A stretch of 35,895 nt of DNA from Legionella qingyii (GTDB lineage Bacteria > Pseudomonadota > Gammaproteobacteria > Legionellales > Legionellaceae): NCBI RefSeq assembly GCF_003184185.1, contig NZ_QHJG01000013.1:1-35895 (forward strand). Direction: 5' to 3'. The notes below the pieces were generated by a model, which saw only the letters and a list, made by a program, of their open reading frames with translations, was not told where the DNA came from and ran no database searches. Shown here piece after piece: positions 1-9,530 of this stretch. The translations under genes were made by a program, and so were the position numbers. Numbering within the stretch: the first letter of the stretch is position 1; every line of letters starts with the position of its first letter.

Positions 1-10
1 GACTCAACAA

Positions 11-49
11 GAGAGTCCTCACTATGGCTAAATTTTGTGAGGATCTCTC
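11..49. repeat. imperfect inverted repeat (hairpin) at window start
   Basis: The arm GAGAGTCCTCAC at 11-22 pairs with GTGAGGATCTCTC at 37-49, with one bulged base and a loop of about 14 bases. No U-run follows on either strand, so a terminator role is uncertain. It directly abuts dispersed repeat copy A and may belong to the same intergenic unit. Confidence 0.45.
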
Positions 50-52
50 AGG

Positions 53-102
53 CATAAAGCGCGGGAAGTAGGCGGAACTAAATGAAGCGTCAACAGACTC
101 TA
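53..102 (+). repeat. dispersed intergenic repeat, copy A
   Basis: This is one of four related segments in the window (others near 5486, 32480 and 34489). The shared core reads roughly CATAAAGCGCGGGAAGTAGG, then CGGAATTAAATGAA, then ACAGACTCTA. This copy also runs into AATTATTTTTCAACTA, a 16-mer that recurs near 5310. It contains no credible reading frame. Confidence 0.6.
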
Positions 103-256
103 ATTATTTTTCAACTAACTAACTGAAAAATAAAATTTTCTATACTACTTTTGTGCCATTAGGTGCATCAAGTGATCGCCTTGGTTATAATGAGAGCATC
201 ACTGATTTGATCAATTAATTTGATTTTTGCTATTCATATAATCTCTTTTAGCCACG

Positions 257-1342
257 TTATTTATCTTTTGATTTGATATATTCAGGTATTATTTCGTATG
301 GCATAGGTTTATCAAATAAAAAACCTTGATAAAAATCAATGTCATAATTTTTAATAATCTGCAGTTGCTCTTTTGTTTCAATCCCTTCACAGATTATTTT
401 TATTTTTAACTTTGTAGCCATCTCACATATTTTCTCCAATATGATTTGCTTAAATTCATTTGAGTGGATTTGACTCACTAATTCTTGATCAAGCTTAACA
501 TAATCAGGTTGTAACTCTGTAAGTAAGTTCAAAGAGCTATAACCGGAGCCCAAATCGTCAAGAGCAACACTGTATCCTTGCTCTCTGTAATAATCCATTA
601 TTTTTAACAAGTGCTTTTTATCTTTAACCTCATCACTTTCAGTGACTTCAAATACAATTTGTGAAGGCTTGATAGAGGTTTTTTTTAGGGCTTGATTTGT
701 TGTCGTTAAGCAAAAATGAGGATCATAAATCGCTGTTGGATTAAAATTAATGAAAATTTTTTTATCAGAAATATCAATTTTATTCATATTTTCAATATGG
801 CATATACGCGCCTTTTTATCTAAAAAAAATAGCATGCCACTGGATTTTGCCGCGCCCAATATATCTAATGCAGGTATGATAGTATTACCCTGGGTTCCTC
901 TTAGCAGGCACTCAAAACCATAGGGTTGAAGTGTATTACTATCTACTATCGATTGGCAAAACGTTGACAGTCCCTGATTTTCAATGAGTCCAACTAGCCA
1001 TTGTGATAAACACAACCCTACAATCTCCTTTAGTGAATGTGTATAATTTAGAACGTTCTCTATGCTTCTATCCTCGATATCAATTGGCAGCAAAACAGCT
1101 TTGCTGTCCTCAAGTTCCGCTTGCGAAAAACATCGCTCGAGGACATGGCCTATGCCCTGTGCTTCCTCAGCGGAAAAGATTAACTCGAGAACTGCACTTT
1201 TTTTTATTTTGACATCATAATTATTCTGAGTTAGATAATTTAATAGCTTTGAATAAGAATGGCCTCTGGGGGCTGAGATGAGCAAATGATAAGTTCCTGA
1301 TAATTGATAAGAGGCCGCTAAATCACATTTTTGACAAGGCAC
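257..1342 (-). CDS. EAL-domain cyclic-di-GMP phosphodiesterase
   Basis: This is a 361-residue protein, probably cytoplasmic since no membrane segment is visible. Residues 1-110 form an N-terminal region that opens with a CxxC pair and is not a recognised sensor domain. Residues 115-357 are an EAL domain. The catalytic set looks intact: ECL (144-146) in place of EAL, N199/N201, E232 and E235 in FEVTE, the acidic pair D262-D263 in DDLGSGYSS, K283, E319 and Q339. Known EAL enzymes with these residues hydrolyse c-di-GMP to pGpG, so activity is likely, although ECL is a variant. The start is GTG, chosen because AAGGA lies 7 bases upstream. A decayed second EAL gene lies upstream in the same orientation, so this may be the survivor of a pair. 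Confidence 0.88.
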   Translation of the reverse strand: MPCQKCDLAASYQLSGTYHLLISAPRGHSYSKLLNYLTQNNYDVKIKKSAVLELIFSAEEAQGIGHVLERCFSQAELEDSKAVLLPIDIEDRSIENVLNYTHSLKEIVGLCLSQWLVGLIENQGLSTFCQSIVDSNTLQPYGFECLLRGTQGNTIIPALDILGAAKSSGMLFFLDKKARICHIENMNKIDISDKKIFINFNPTAIYDPHFCLTTTNQALKKTSIKPSQIVFEVTESDEVKDKKHLLKIMDYYREQGYSVALDDLGSGYSSLNLLTELQPDYVKLDQELVSQIHSNEFKQIILEKICEMATKLKIKIICEGIETKEQLQIIKNYDIDFYQGFLFDKPMPYEIIPEYIKSKDK

Positions 1343-1700
1343 AATATTTTCCTTGATGTATAATTGTCTCCTAAACTTTATTATAGAGTAATTTTTATTT
1401 TCATCTTAGGTATTTTATATCTGAGCGATAAAATAGAGTGATTTGCTCTCAATACTTTGTATCAAGGAACTACTAAGTAAAATAGATATGAATCCCAAGA
1501 GTAGATTATCATGCATATCATGACTTGAGCAGATAGCACTTTTTGCTAGAATTTTTTATATGTCTGAGACTTTATTAATCATTGCAATCTCGTTACAGGC
1601 TAATTTCGCAGCCATACTAAAATTGTATAGTAAAAATTTCATCCAAAATTAATCAATCAAAATTGACCAAGGCTATGCTATTTTTCCCGAAACGTTATTC
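1343..1700. other. intergenic, no gene seen
   Basis: This AT-rich spacer lies between the intact EAL gene and the EAL remnant. It should hold the promoter of the intact gene on the minus strand. I see no strong -10/-35 pair, hairpin or conserved frame. Confidence 0.5.
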
Positions 1701-2233
1701 TCATTCAATTCGACTAGGTAATGCCAGTTTCATTTTTCTATCGATTAGATCTCTGACCTCATAGAGAGGTAATGGTTTTGAAAAATAAAATCCCTGAATT
1801 TCATCGCATTTTTCATTGATTAAAAACCGTAATTGATCTGCATGTTCAACGCCTTCAGCAATTACCCTTATATTTAAGCTTTTACATAATGCAATAATGG
1901 CTCTCACAATGCCCGCATTTTCATGGTCGACAGGTAACCCATCAATAAATGATTTATCTATTTTTATTCTGTGGGTCGGAACTTCTTCAAATATTCAAAT
2001 GAGCTATATCCAACACCAAAATCATCAATAGAGATTTGAACACCAAGTTTCTGAAGTGATGACAGCACCTCCATGCTGCGTTTAGGATCACTCATCATTT
2101 GTGATTCAGTTACTTCCATTTCGAGGAAGCTAGGCTGCAAAGAAAATTTCTCTAACATGATCTTAATAAAATTTTCCATCTCAAATTGTTTTTGAAATTG
2201 ACGGGCAGAAAAATTTACAGATACTGGATGAAC
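1701..2233 (-). pseudogene. EAL-domain protein remnant
   Basis: Two minus-strand fragments together make the C-terminal two thirds of an EAL domain. The upstream fragment has VNFSARQF, EVTESQMMSD and ISIDDFGVGYSSFEYLKKF, then runs into a stop. A one-base shift restores RIKIDKSFIDGLPVDHENAG, which leads into the second fragment with VIAEGVEHADQL and IQGFYFSKPLP. An in-frame stop also lies just before HPVSVNFSARQ, and the N-terminal part with the EAL motif itself is not found. With one stop, one frameshift and a missing 5' end, this is a dead gene. What it was fused to cannot be told. Confidence 0.85.
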
Positions 2234-2465
2234 TTAAGCACACTCATTTACAATATTGGCCTTATATATTTTAGGCACAAATCGGGCAACAGGATAACGA
2301 TTGTGCACAAAAAAAATTAACCGAGTTAATGAAAAACCATCTTAAGGTTATAAGCCAAATCGTGACATATCAGCAGATTAGCAGGGGAGCCTCAAAAGAA
2401 CTTTATTGAAGATAAGCTAATTTATTCGATGCAAAGAATATTTTAAATTTTGTGCCGGTAGATAA

Positions 2466-2514
2466 GATCGGGAGTCATTGGCCACCGAGTATATTGGCCT
2501 ATGACTCCCCGATC
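2466..2514. terminator. long hairpin after the 2524-4530 gene
   Basis: GATCGGGAGTCATTGGCC pairs with GGCCTATGACTCCCCGATC with one mismatch and one bulge across a 12-base loop. It lies 10 bases beyond the stop codon of the minus-strand gene. A U-run is lacking, so it may be a terminator aided by other factors or an mRNA 3' stabilising structure. Confidence 0.45.
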
Positions 2515-2523
2515 ACAGACAAA

Positions 2524-4530
2524 CTATGTATTAGGAGCTATAGTACTAATCCCTTGTGCCGAAGTAACCTGAACACTACTACACCAAGGATTATCTGCCG
2601 CAGTACAGTCGATGTCTGCAGCGGTAGATGTTAATGGCGCAGGCGCTTTCAACCTGAAGTGGTACAGTATTTTATTTGAATCCTCTAAGGTTATTTCACA
2701 AGGAAACGAACTATTCGGTAGTTGGAATGAGAATGACTCTCCCCTTCCAAGTTGACCTGATGATGCCGTCTTAGAGCATACGCCATAATGCGTAAAGATA
2801 GGAAGAGGACCAGGTGGCGGTGTGCCAGGACTCACTGTGATTACTTTTTTCCTATCATATTGTTGAGGATTGGTTAAACCTGTATCTCCTCCGACTGTAA
2901 CTACAAGTCCATTTCCTATCGACCTAATAAAGCCCACTGCATCATCTATAGAATATGCATATACATTCATCCGCAATGCTCTATGTATCAGCTGAGTATA
3001 GGGATTAAAATCTTGAGCATAACCTAAAAGGTTATATTGCAGGGCTGTATAAGCATCAAAATCGGATCCGCTACTTGGTAAAGGAGTAGCACAGAACGAA
3101 ACATAGCCATAAATGTGTTGAATAAGTTGTGCCGTCGTTGGTGAACCCAAATTACCACAAGCATTTTGATAGTTTTTAACCACAAATAACTTATTTACTG
3201 TCAGGCAATTTACATGGTTTGGATTCGAAACATTTGCTAAACAGTCATTCCAATTATTTGTAAGCGCAGTAGTTTGAGGACCTGTAGGAGTTAGCTGTGA
3301 GTTTTCTACCACCACATTATAGGCTCCAGGAATTCGAGGGTAAGGGAGCCCTGCGTAAACAGGCCATGATGTTTCAGCTAAAAAGGTACTCAAACTATTT
3401 CTAAAGCTCGTTAAATCCAGAACAGTCCCAGTATAACCAACTAGGTTTGAACCAAAGGGCTCCATTGCCACTGGCAAGTACACTTGATCTACAGCTGAAT
3501 AATCATAATTCACTATACTAAGATTGATTGGATAAGGAGCTGAGGCAGCCGTTATGACGTCAGCAAATGTATATTCTGTGAGTTGCTGTGGATCATTGGT
3601 TGGCAAGATTCCTGTTGCACTGAATACCTCTGTTTGCGAACAACCGCTAATACAGGTCGGGCCGGGAGAGTACAACGTAACTGGGCTCACGCCTGGCTCG
3701 CTTTGAGTTTGTATTAGGTTGGATTGCACATCATAGAGATATACACGCATTGAAGACCACCAATCGACGTATTGATCAGCTACATCTCCGCCTGATGGCT
3801 CGGGAAGCAAATGGCTGTAAAATGGTACCGATACCAATGCTGTTTGCTTAGGAGCTATCCCATTGGTTCCATTAACATAGACTCGATGTAATTTTGTAGC
3901 TTGAAATCTAAATGTATTTACATCGGTCACTGCAAATAGTCCCTGCATCCAAGGATCTCTGGGTAACGCTACGGGCGGTACGACTCCAGATGTTGGCGCC
4001 TCGATAACAGGATAGATAGTCTCTGAAGTATTATTGTAAAAAGCGAGTACTTTAATAGGTACCTTTGATACTTGAACAGTAATTGGTGTTCCAACTACAG
4101 GAGCAGCATCATCTGCTGTAGCAGTTATTCTTACTACTGTGGAACCATTTGCCCCAGTTAAAGTGAATGACCCTGTTTGAGTTCCATTCACCGTTCCTGG
4201 TCCTGAAATTATTTCATATACATAGGTAACAGGATGATTGGAACTGTCTGTGGCATTAGCGGTGAAACTACCAAAACCATTTTCAGTATTATCTACTTGT
4301 GCCATAGCACTGTTATATCCTGGCCAGGTAATCCGGGCAGACTGAATAGATGGAAAAGAAGCTGGGTACGTATTAGAACACTTATAAACATTTGAATAAG
4401 TCTGGCCATCTTGAGTGTTAGCAGGAGTCCCATTATTTGCGCTATTGCAAATAATGGGATCAACTGCATAGCCAGTTATCGATAAAAAAATTGAGATGGT
4501 AAAAATAAAATAACGTATATAGTATGTCAC
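2524..4530 (-). CDS. large secreted protein, GH64/thaumatin-like C-terminal region
   Basis: About 668 residues. I prefer the GTG at 4530 because AAGGA sits 7 bases upstream and it gives a compact signal peptide (TYYIRYFIFTISIFLSITGYA). A TTG 16 codons further upstream keeps the frame open but would put a charged, cysteine-containing stretch before it. An N-terminal Ig/cadherin-like region (SFTANATD, VVRITATADD, TPITVQVSKV) precedes a segment starting AFYNNTSETIYPVIEAP. That segment carries features recalling glycosidase family 64/thaumatin-like proteins (TEYTFADV, then YSAVDQVYLPVAMEP and RIPGAYNVVVENS). Several late cysteine pairs suggest disulfides, fitting secretion. The family call rests on remembered motif style and is tentative. 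The secreted glucanase-like gene at 26490 is a possible distant relative. Upstream lies a dead barrel gene, so it is probably transcribed alone. Confidence 0.75.
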   Translation of the reverse strand: MTYYIRYFIFTISIFLSITGYAVDPIICNSANNGTPANTQDGQTYSNVYKCSNTYPASFPSIQSARITWPGYNSAMAQVDNTENGFGSFTANATDSSNHPVTYVYEIISGPGTVNGTQTGSFTLTGANGSTVVRITATADDAAPVVGTPITVQVSKVPIKVLAFYNNTSETIYPVIEAPTSGVVPPVALPRDPWMQGLFAVTDVNTFRFQATKLHRVYVNGTNGIAPKQTALVSVPFYSHLLPEPSGGDVADQYVDWWSSMRVYLYDVQSNLIQTQSEPGVSPVTLYSPGPTCISGCSQTEVFSATGILPTNDPQQLTEYTFADVITAASAPYPINLSIVNYDYSAVDQVYLPVAMEPFGSNLVGYTGTVLDLTSFRNSLSTFLAETSWPVYAGLPYPRIPGAYNVVVENSQLTPTGPQTTALTNNWNDCLANVSNPNHVNCLTVNKLFVVKNYQNACGNLGSPTTAQLIQHIYGYVSFCATPLPSSGSDFDAYTALQYNLLGYAQDFNPYTQLIHRALRMNVYAYSIDDAVGFIRSIGNGLVVTVGGDTGLTNPQQYDRKKVITVSPGTPPPGPLPIFTHYGVCSKTASSGQLGRGESFSFQLPNSSFPCEITLEDSNKILYHFRLKAPAPLTSTAADIDCTAADNPWCSSVQVTSAQGISTIAPNT

Positions 4531-4592
4531 AAACCTATCCTTAAAATAATTACAACAATGAAGCTTAACCAACTCCAAAAAGCCATTGTGTG

Positions 4593-4917
4593 CTAGTTAA
4601 AGAAAAATGCGCCCGTTAAAGCAACTGCATTAGCATTATAATTATTCCCTAGACGATTCTGATCTAAGAGACCTCGCTATAACCAGTTCTGGCTTATCCA
4701 TAACATGCTAATTCATACCCCATGACTAATCTGACTCTTGTCGATTAGCCAATAATCAAGTCCTGCAGCAAATGAGCCTGCAAATTGTGTCGCTGTTGCA
4801 GAACTAAAACCATAACGTCACTCCATCATAGTAGTTCCGGAAATGGGGAGGCTGAGAATAACTTGTTACCTGATTTGCCGCAACACCTATGCCAGGCATA
4901 TATGTCCAAGCTAAGTT
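4593..4917 (-). pseudogene. outer-membrane beta-barrel protein remnant
   Basis: Minus-strand pieces in shifting frames read NLAWTYMPGIGVAANQ, HFRNYYDGVT, RYGFSSATATQFAGSF, AAGLDYWLIDKSQIS, GYELACYG and ARTGYSEVS. The last is LLDQNRLGNNYNANAV, followed by ALTGAFFFN and a stop. The alternating aromatic/small pattern and the aromatic C-terminus are typical of outer-membrane barrels. At least two frameshifts and several stops break it, and the 5' half is missing. The exact family is not identified. It ends just upstream of the secreted-protein gene. Confidence 0.7.
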
Positions 4918-5640
4918 TCGTCATAGGTAGATGTTGTGATGTATCATATTGATAGGTATCTATGATTCAGCCATTTTAAAATTAATTTCTCGATTATCAA
5001 TTTTTAATTTTACCCTCCTTCTAATTAGAAGAACACATTGGAAAAGGATGAATCATCCGATTAACTTTAAATACCCACAAGTATTTAAACTGAATACAAA
5101 CAGACTTATCCACAGAAAATGTGAATAACTTTAATCATCAAATAGGTATAAAAATTTAGAATAAAGCTTATAAAGCAAGGACTTATTTAATCTTGTTGTT
5201 TATTGATTAATTATTGATTGAAATAAATATCCACAGACCAGGGATATACAAAAGAGAACTAAAGGAAGGCTATCTTATACAATTAAAAATTAAAAAAACA
5301 GTCTTGACTCAAATTATTTTTCAACTATTTAACACCTTATTTTTAATAGCACCTAGTATACAAAAAAAATCACCAATTTGATTCTGAGTGGATTATGATC
5401 AATTCGTTTATGCCCATAACATAAATAAGCCTGATAGTAAAAAGTACCATGAGATCTCAACAAACCTCCTTTTATTGAGAGTGGTTAGAGTCTGTAAAAT
5501 TTCATTTAATTTCGATTTCTCGCGCTTTATGCGCTTTATACAGAGACACATTAAAATTACCTATTTTAGCGGCATTTACTGGCTAATGAAGCAATTGTCA
5601 ATAGCGCCTTGAGTATAAAAATCAGGCTAGAACCATTTTA
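4918..5640. other. intergenic, AT-rich, mostly featureless
   Basis: About 720 bases without a convincing gene. It contains AATTATTTTTCAACTA near 5310, shared with the window start, and dispersed repeat copy B at 5486-5556. A 74-codon plus-strand frame at 5388-5612 runs through the repeat, starts with GTG lacking a ribosome site, and is rejected as a gene. Confidence 0.55.
5486..5556 (-). repeat. dispersed intergenic repeat, copy B
   Basis: On the minus strand it reads TGTGTCTCTGTAT, then CATAAAGCGCGAGAAAT, then AAATTAAATGAAATTTT and ACAGACTCTA. It matches copies A, C and D over the core, and shares the extra TGTGTCTCTGTAT block only with copy C. This shows that the full unit is about 75 bp. 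Confidence 0.6.
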
Positions 5641-8490
5641 TTATTGTAATCCATGTAAGGATTCAGTTATGGTGTTGTAGTCAAATTCAAATCCATTCTC
5701 GAGTAATCTTTTCGGTGTGACGCGCTCAGAGTCAGTTAATATAACAGATGATTCGCCAATTAGTAATTTTAAAACTAAGTCTGGCAGCGGTATTCCTGGC
5801 CCTGATTTAACCAATCGTAACTCTTTCAAAACTTCAGAATTAGTAGATGGTTGCGGAGCGGTTATGTTTACTGCTCCATCAATAATATTGTCGTTGTTAG
5901 CAATAAATTCAATGGCTTTCGCAACATCCTTAACATGCACATAAGGAACAAATTGATTACCAGAACCCAATTTACCTGCACCAAAAAATCCCGCGTATCT
6001 ATAATAAGGCAAAAGTCCACCAGTATTCGATAGAACATGTCCCAGTCTTAAATTAACCACGTTGCAATTCGCCTTATTTGCTCTATTTTCAATATCCTTA
6101 CAGACATCCACTCTGAATTTTGTTCCAGGATCACTACCCACGACTGATTCACTTTCTTCAGTCAAAATGGTATCCCCAGCATTTCCATAAATCCCAACAG
6201 CTGAAGCTTGCAGATACTTTAATGGTTTTTCGTGAGCTTTATCAATGTTGCGAATTATTGTATCAATTACACGAACGCGTGATTCTGCTATATCCGATTT
6301 TACTGAAGAGGTCCATCTTTTAGCTCCTGGATTTTCGCCACTCAAGTTTAATATGATTGTATTGTTATCAATTAGTTCTGACCAATCTTCATCAATTTGT
6401 CTGACTTTGACGCCTTCAATATTTATTTGTGTATCCGAAGAGCGGCTTAAGCAATATACGTCATACCCTTTTTTGATAAACTCCAGACAAACCTCTTTTC
6501 CGATCATCCCAGAACCACCTGCTATGATTACTCTTTTATTCTTCACAACATCGGTTTTATTCACTTGAAAATGACCATAGTAATGCAATAAGGTGCCAAT
6601 CATAGGAAAAGAGATTTTGCCGTCAAATTTCCACCCTTGGGCTGTTGGTTTTTCGGTCCACTCTGATTTTGGTAATAAAAACGTAGGTAATGGTATTTTG
6701 AATGAATCAAAAAATGTTATACCTTGGGATTCATATTTTAACGAACTATCTGGTTGAAGTTGTATGCTGTAAATAAAACGAATCGCCTTGTCCAGAACCC
6801 CTCCAATGCCTTCACTTAAATGCATTTGTCGATTAAATCCGGTGTACAGCGAATGTGTGGTTGAATATGTTTTCTGTTGCGGCGTGTTATAGCCAAATAC
6901 TCTGTTCCAACGTTGCACATTTTTAGATAAATTGATTACCTCAGCGTAAAATGGCTTCTGCTTCATATCACTGGGAAAACCTGCAAAATATCCAATTATT
7001 TTTGCTAGAGATGAAGGCTTTTCTACTGTAACAGCACCTAAACCACTTCCTCCAATGCTTGAGGTTTTAAAATCTTTTACCTGGTTATCAAGTAAATGGG
7101 CATCAGGAAAAGCCCTAGCAAATAAAGAGGATGGCTGATTATCAGTTATCGATAATGGAGGAGCCTGCCAGTATGTTGACTTTGTTGATCCACCTAAACT
7201 AAACGATACTAAATATTCAAATATACCTCGTTGAAGTGATGGAAAAAAGTGAGTCGCAGTTCGCATGGCGCCGTTTCTTAACATTCTCAGTAATGGATTT
7301 TGAACTTGTCCTACTGAGGCAACCAAATCTGCAACATTTTGAACTGTTTTAGCACGTGGTTTTCGTTCTTGTTCGTATTCAGATATACCCTTTAAAAAGT
7401 CAACTCGAGTCAATTTAGATGCCAAGCACGCCGCATCTTCGATACACAAGCCTGCTCCCTGAGCAATATTCGGCGCTGTAGCATGAGCTGAGTCCCCCAT
7501 CAACACGACTCGATTGTCGCGTGATGTCCATGGAAATTGTTCAACCCCTTCAATTTTAGCAATATCTGTTCTGACTATTTTATTAGTCAAATTGATTAAT
7601 TCTTCATAATCAACTGCAACATCACCAGAGTCTGTCCGAATAGGTTTCCATTCTCTTACCAAATCGTTCAGAAATTTTTTAGTATCCTCGTCAACTAACC
7701 GAACTCCGTTAATTGGCGATAGATATTTGTGATTTTCTTGTGTTTTAACAGCGATGAACCAAAAGGCATTTGGTGGTTTTAACGGAACATAACCAAACCG
7801 AACTTCATGGTTGCCATACTTTTTAGATTGGTACGTGCCCCATGTTTCAAATGATGATGACCACCATTTATGTTGGGTATCTTCAGGGAGCTGAACATTT
7901 GCACGAAAATAAGTATAACCAAGATCGGTCTCATGGACTGGTGGTAGTCCTAACTCAGACATCAGACAATTTCTGATCTTTGAATGAATTCCATCACAAG
8001 CGATTAATAAATCTCCTCGATATGATTTATTCCCATCAAGAGTAACCACAATTTCATCTTTGTCTCTTTTATATCCATTGATTTTCTGTGATGTAATAAT
8101 TTCAACATCATCTCTATTTTTTAAACCTTCTAACAGCAGGTTGATTAAATCATCTCGATTTAAACATTGAACAGGAAATCGGTTACCAAAATCATCACTT
8201 GCTCTTGCCAATATCCTTCCATTCGAATCCCGGTAACTGGGAAATGGCATAGGATAACCGTATTGTTGAACAAAATTTTGATAGTTTGGTATATTCTTTA
8301 ATACCATCTGACTTGGAGGCCAAAGACCAATACCCCCACCGATACTGCCTTGGTTATTACTTAAATTAGGTCGAGAGTCGAATATTGTGACGTGAAATTT
8401 TACATTTCTACTCACACGAACTAATAAATTAGCCAGGGTTAAACCCGATATACCTCCACCTGATATTAGAACATGGACTAGTTTATGCAC
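5641..8490 (-). CDS. FAD monooxygenase - DUF4166 - SDR (YfcH-like) fusion
   Basis: A 949-residue protein with three modules. Residues 1-430 are a class A flavin monooxygenase: nucleotide-binding GGGISG at 11-16, the DG motif ACDGIHSKIR at 164-173 and the FAD ribityl motif GDSAHATAP at 332-340. Residues about 488-643 match the DUF4166 pattern. Residues 652-947 are an NAD(P)-binding epimerase-like domain of the YfcH/SDR39U1 group: IIAGGSGMIG at 655-664, LNLSGENPGAKRWT, SAVGIYGNAGD, and a DUF1731-type tail with TPKRLLENGF. Substrate and product are unknown, but the fusion implies oxidation followed by a redox or epimerase step on one ligand. The start is GTG with GAGGG 8 bases upstream and an in-frame stop directly before it. 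No partner genes adjoin. Confidence 0.88.
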   Translation of the reverse strand: MHKLVHVLISGGGISGLTLANLLVRVSRNVKFHVTIFDSRPNLSNNQGSIGGGIGLWPPSQMVLKNIPNYQNFVQQYGYPMPFPSYRDSNGRILARASDDFGNRFPVQCLNRDDLINLLLEGLKNRDDVEIITSQKINGYKRDKDEIVVTLDGNKSYRGDLLIACDGIHSKIRNCLMSELGLPPVHETDLGYTYFRANVQLPEDTQHKWWSSSFETWGTYQSKKYGNHEVRFGYVPLKPPNAFWFIAVKTQENHKYLSPINGVRLVDEDTKKFLNDLVREWKPIRTDSGDVAVDYEELINLTNKIVRTDIAKIEGVEQFPWTSRDNRVVLMGDSAHATAPNIAQGAGLCIEDAACLASKLTRVDFLKGISEYEQERKPRAKTVQNVADLVASVGQVQNPLLRMLRNGAMRTATHFFPSLQRGIFEYLVSFSLGGSTKSTYWQAPPLSITDNQPSSLFARAFPDAHLLDNQVKDFKTSSIGGSGLGAVTVEKPSSLAKIIGYFAGFPSDMKQKPFYAEVINLSKNVQRWNRVFGYNTPQQKTYSTTHSLYTGFNRQMHLSEGIGGVLDKAIRFIYSIQLQPDSSLKYESQGITFFDSFKIPLPTFLLPKSEWTEKPTAQGWKFDGKISFPMIGTLLHYYGHFQVNKTDVVKNKRVIIAGGSGMIGKEVCLEFIKKGYDVYCLSRSSDTQINIEGVKVRQIDEDWSELIDNNTIILNLSGENPGAKRWTSSVKSDIAESRVRVIDTIIRNIDKAHEKPLKYLQASAVGIYGNAGDTILTEESESVVGSDPGTKFRVDVCKDIENRANKANCNVVNLRLGHVLSNTGGLLPYYRYAGFFGAGKLGSGNQFVPYVHVKDVAKAIEFIANNDNIIDGAVNITAPQPSTNSEVLKELRLVKSGPGIPLPDLVLKLLIGESSVILTDSERVTPKRLLENGFEFDYNTITESLHGLQ

Positions 8491-8648
8491 TTAATTCACC
8501 CTCAATACTCAACAAGTAATTAATTATATAAAATAACATTGTAATGAACAAAAATTTGAAAAAACTCATTGTGCTCCCATAAACCATCAGATCATTAGCA
8601 CGTACAAATAGTCAAAGTTTTAAACCAATATTAGCAGCATGTCCATAG

Positions 8649-8673
8649 AGTAACGCCAAAATTTGGCGTTACT
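8649..8673. terminator. perfect 12-bp inverted repeat, probable terminator
   Basis: AGTAACGCCAAA and TTTGGCGTTACT flank a single base, so the real loop takes in several A/T pairs. It lies 26 bases beyond the stop of the small heat-shock gene on the minus strand. The U-run is poor, so the terminator role is inferred from position. Confidence 0.55.
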
Positions 8674-8698
8674 GTGAAAAGCTTGAACTCATAATTTC

Positions 8699-9286
8699 CT
8701 AAAGTATTGAAGATGGGGGAATTAATTTTTTGAAAGTAACAATCAAATTTGAATCTTTCGTTTTTGTGGTCATAGAGCTCGGATCATAACCCTGGGGTAT
8801 TTGAAATGCTTGGCTGTAGTTGCTGTGAGAGTAGCTTACACTTTTACTATTATCCAGTTCACGTGTAATTTTTTGCGTAATATTTGAGCTAACTATTAAT
8901 TGTCCCTCTTTAACAGAGACATCAACTTTACTATCAGCACCTTTTGGTAATTTTATTTTATAGATAATCTCATTTTTACTTTCTTTAATTTCAATATTAT
9001 TTGTACTACCAAATGGTATTTGATTGGATTGATTCGCCAAGTTATGCTGCATTTGTGAAAATTGACTTTTCATAAATTGATCCATTGCTCGTTGCATTTG
9101 AACCATTTGCTTCAAAATATCATCAGGCGATTGAAAAAAGGGATCATTATCAAAAGGATCCAAAGTTACTTGCTGATTACTCTTTTGCACTTGATTATTT
9201 TGTTTCGCCTCAAGTGCCATAGCTCCTGCTGATATCATAGAGATAAGAGTAACAGAGATTAAAATAGGAAGTAGTTTCTTTTTCAT
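8699..9286 (-). CDS. exported small heat-shock protein (Hsp20/alpha-crystallin)
   Basis: 195 residues. A typical signal peptide (MKKK, then LLPILISVTLISMISAGAMA) suggests export to the periplasm, unlike most bacterial Hsp20 proteins, which are cytosolic. A Q/M-rich amphipathic segment follows (DPFDNDPFFQSPDDILKQM). Residues about 98-190 form an alpha-crystallin domain with IIYKIKLPKGADSKVDVSV, GQLIVSSN, FQIPQGYDPSSM and NLIVTFKK. The protein ends IPPSSIL, which could serve as the C-terminal I-x-I-type anchor. Expected role: ATP-independent holding of unfolded envelope proteins. The start is backed by AAAGGAG 6 bases upstream. A hairpin follows the stop, so it is probably monocistronic. Confidence 0.87.
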   Translation of the reverse strand: MKKKLLPILISVTLISMISAGAMALEAKQNNQVQKSNQQVTLDPFDNDPFFQSPDDILKQMVQMQRAMDQFMKSQFSQMQHNLANQSNQIPFGSTNNIEIKESKNEIIYKIKLPKGADSKVDVSVKEGQLIVSSNITQKITRELDNSKSVSYSHSNYSQAFQIPQGYDPSSMTTKTKDSNLIVTFKKLIPPSSIL

Positions 9287-9530
9287 CTAAATCTCCTTTA
9301 TAAATTTAGGATATCAAAAATTGAAGTTTTTTGGATAAGCAATTATGATCAAATAGTCATCACCCTAATTTTAAAAGTACTCTTTAACTTTATATTATTT
9401 GAAAAGAGTATTTCATATGTAGGGGCAAATCAGACACTTTCAAGTAATCCAAGTTAGATATGCCTAATAATTCCATAAGGATTTTGTGCTTTTTTTATAC
9501 TAAATAGATCATATCTTTTAGAGAATTAAA

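Noticed and set aside
2275..2410. Plus-strand open stretch reading AQIGQQDNDC... to KELY and stop
   Set aside because: About 46 codons, no plausible start at its head and no recognised family; possibly a gene scrap but not supportable.
2452..2634. 60-codon plus-strand frame
   Set aside because: It crosses the hairpin and the end of the secreted-protein gene on the other strand; a shadow frame.
5388..5612. 74-codon plus-strand frame
   Set aside because: It begins with GTG without a ribosome site and runs through dispersed repeat copy B; the protein shows no family pattern.
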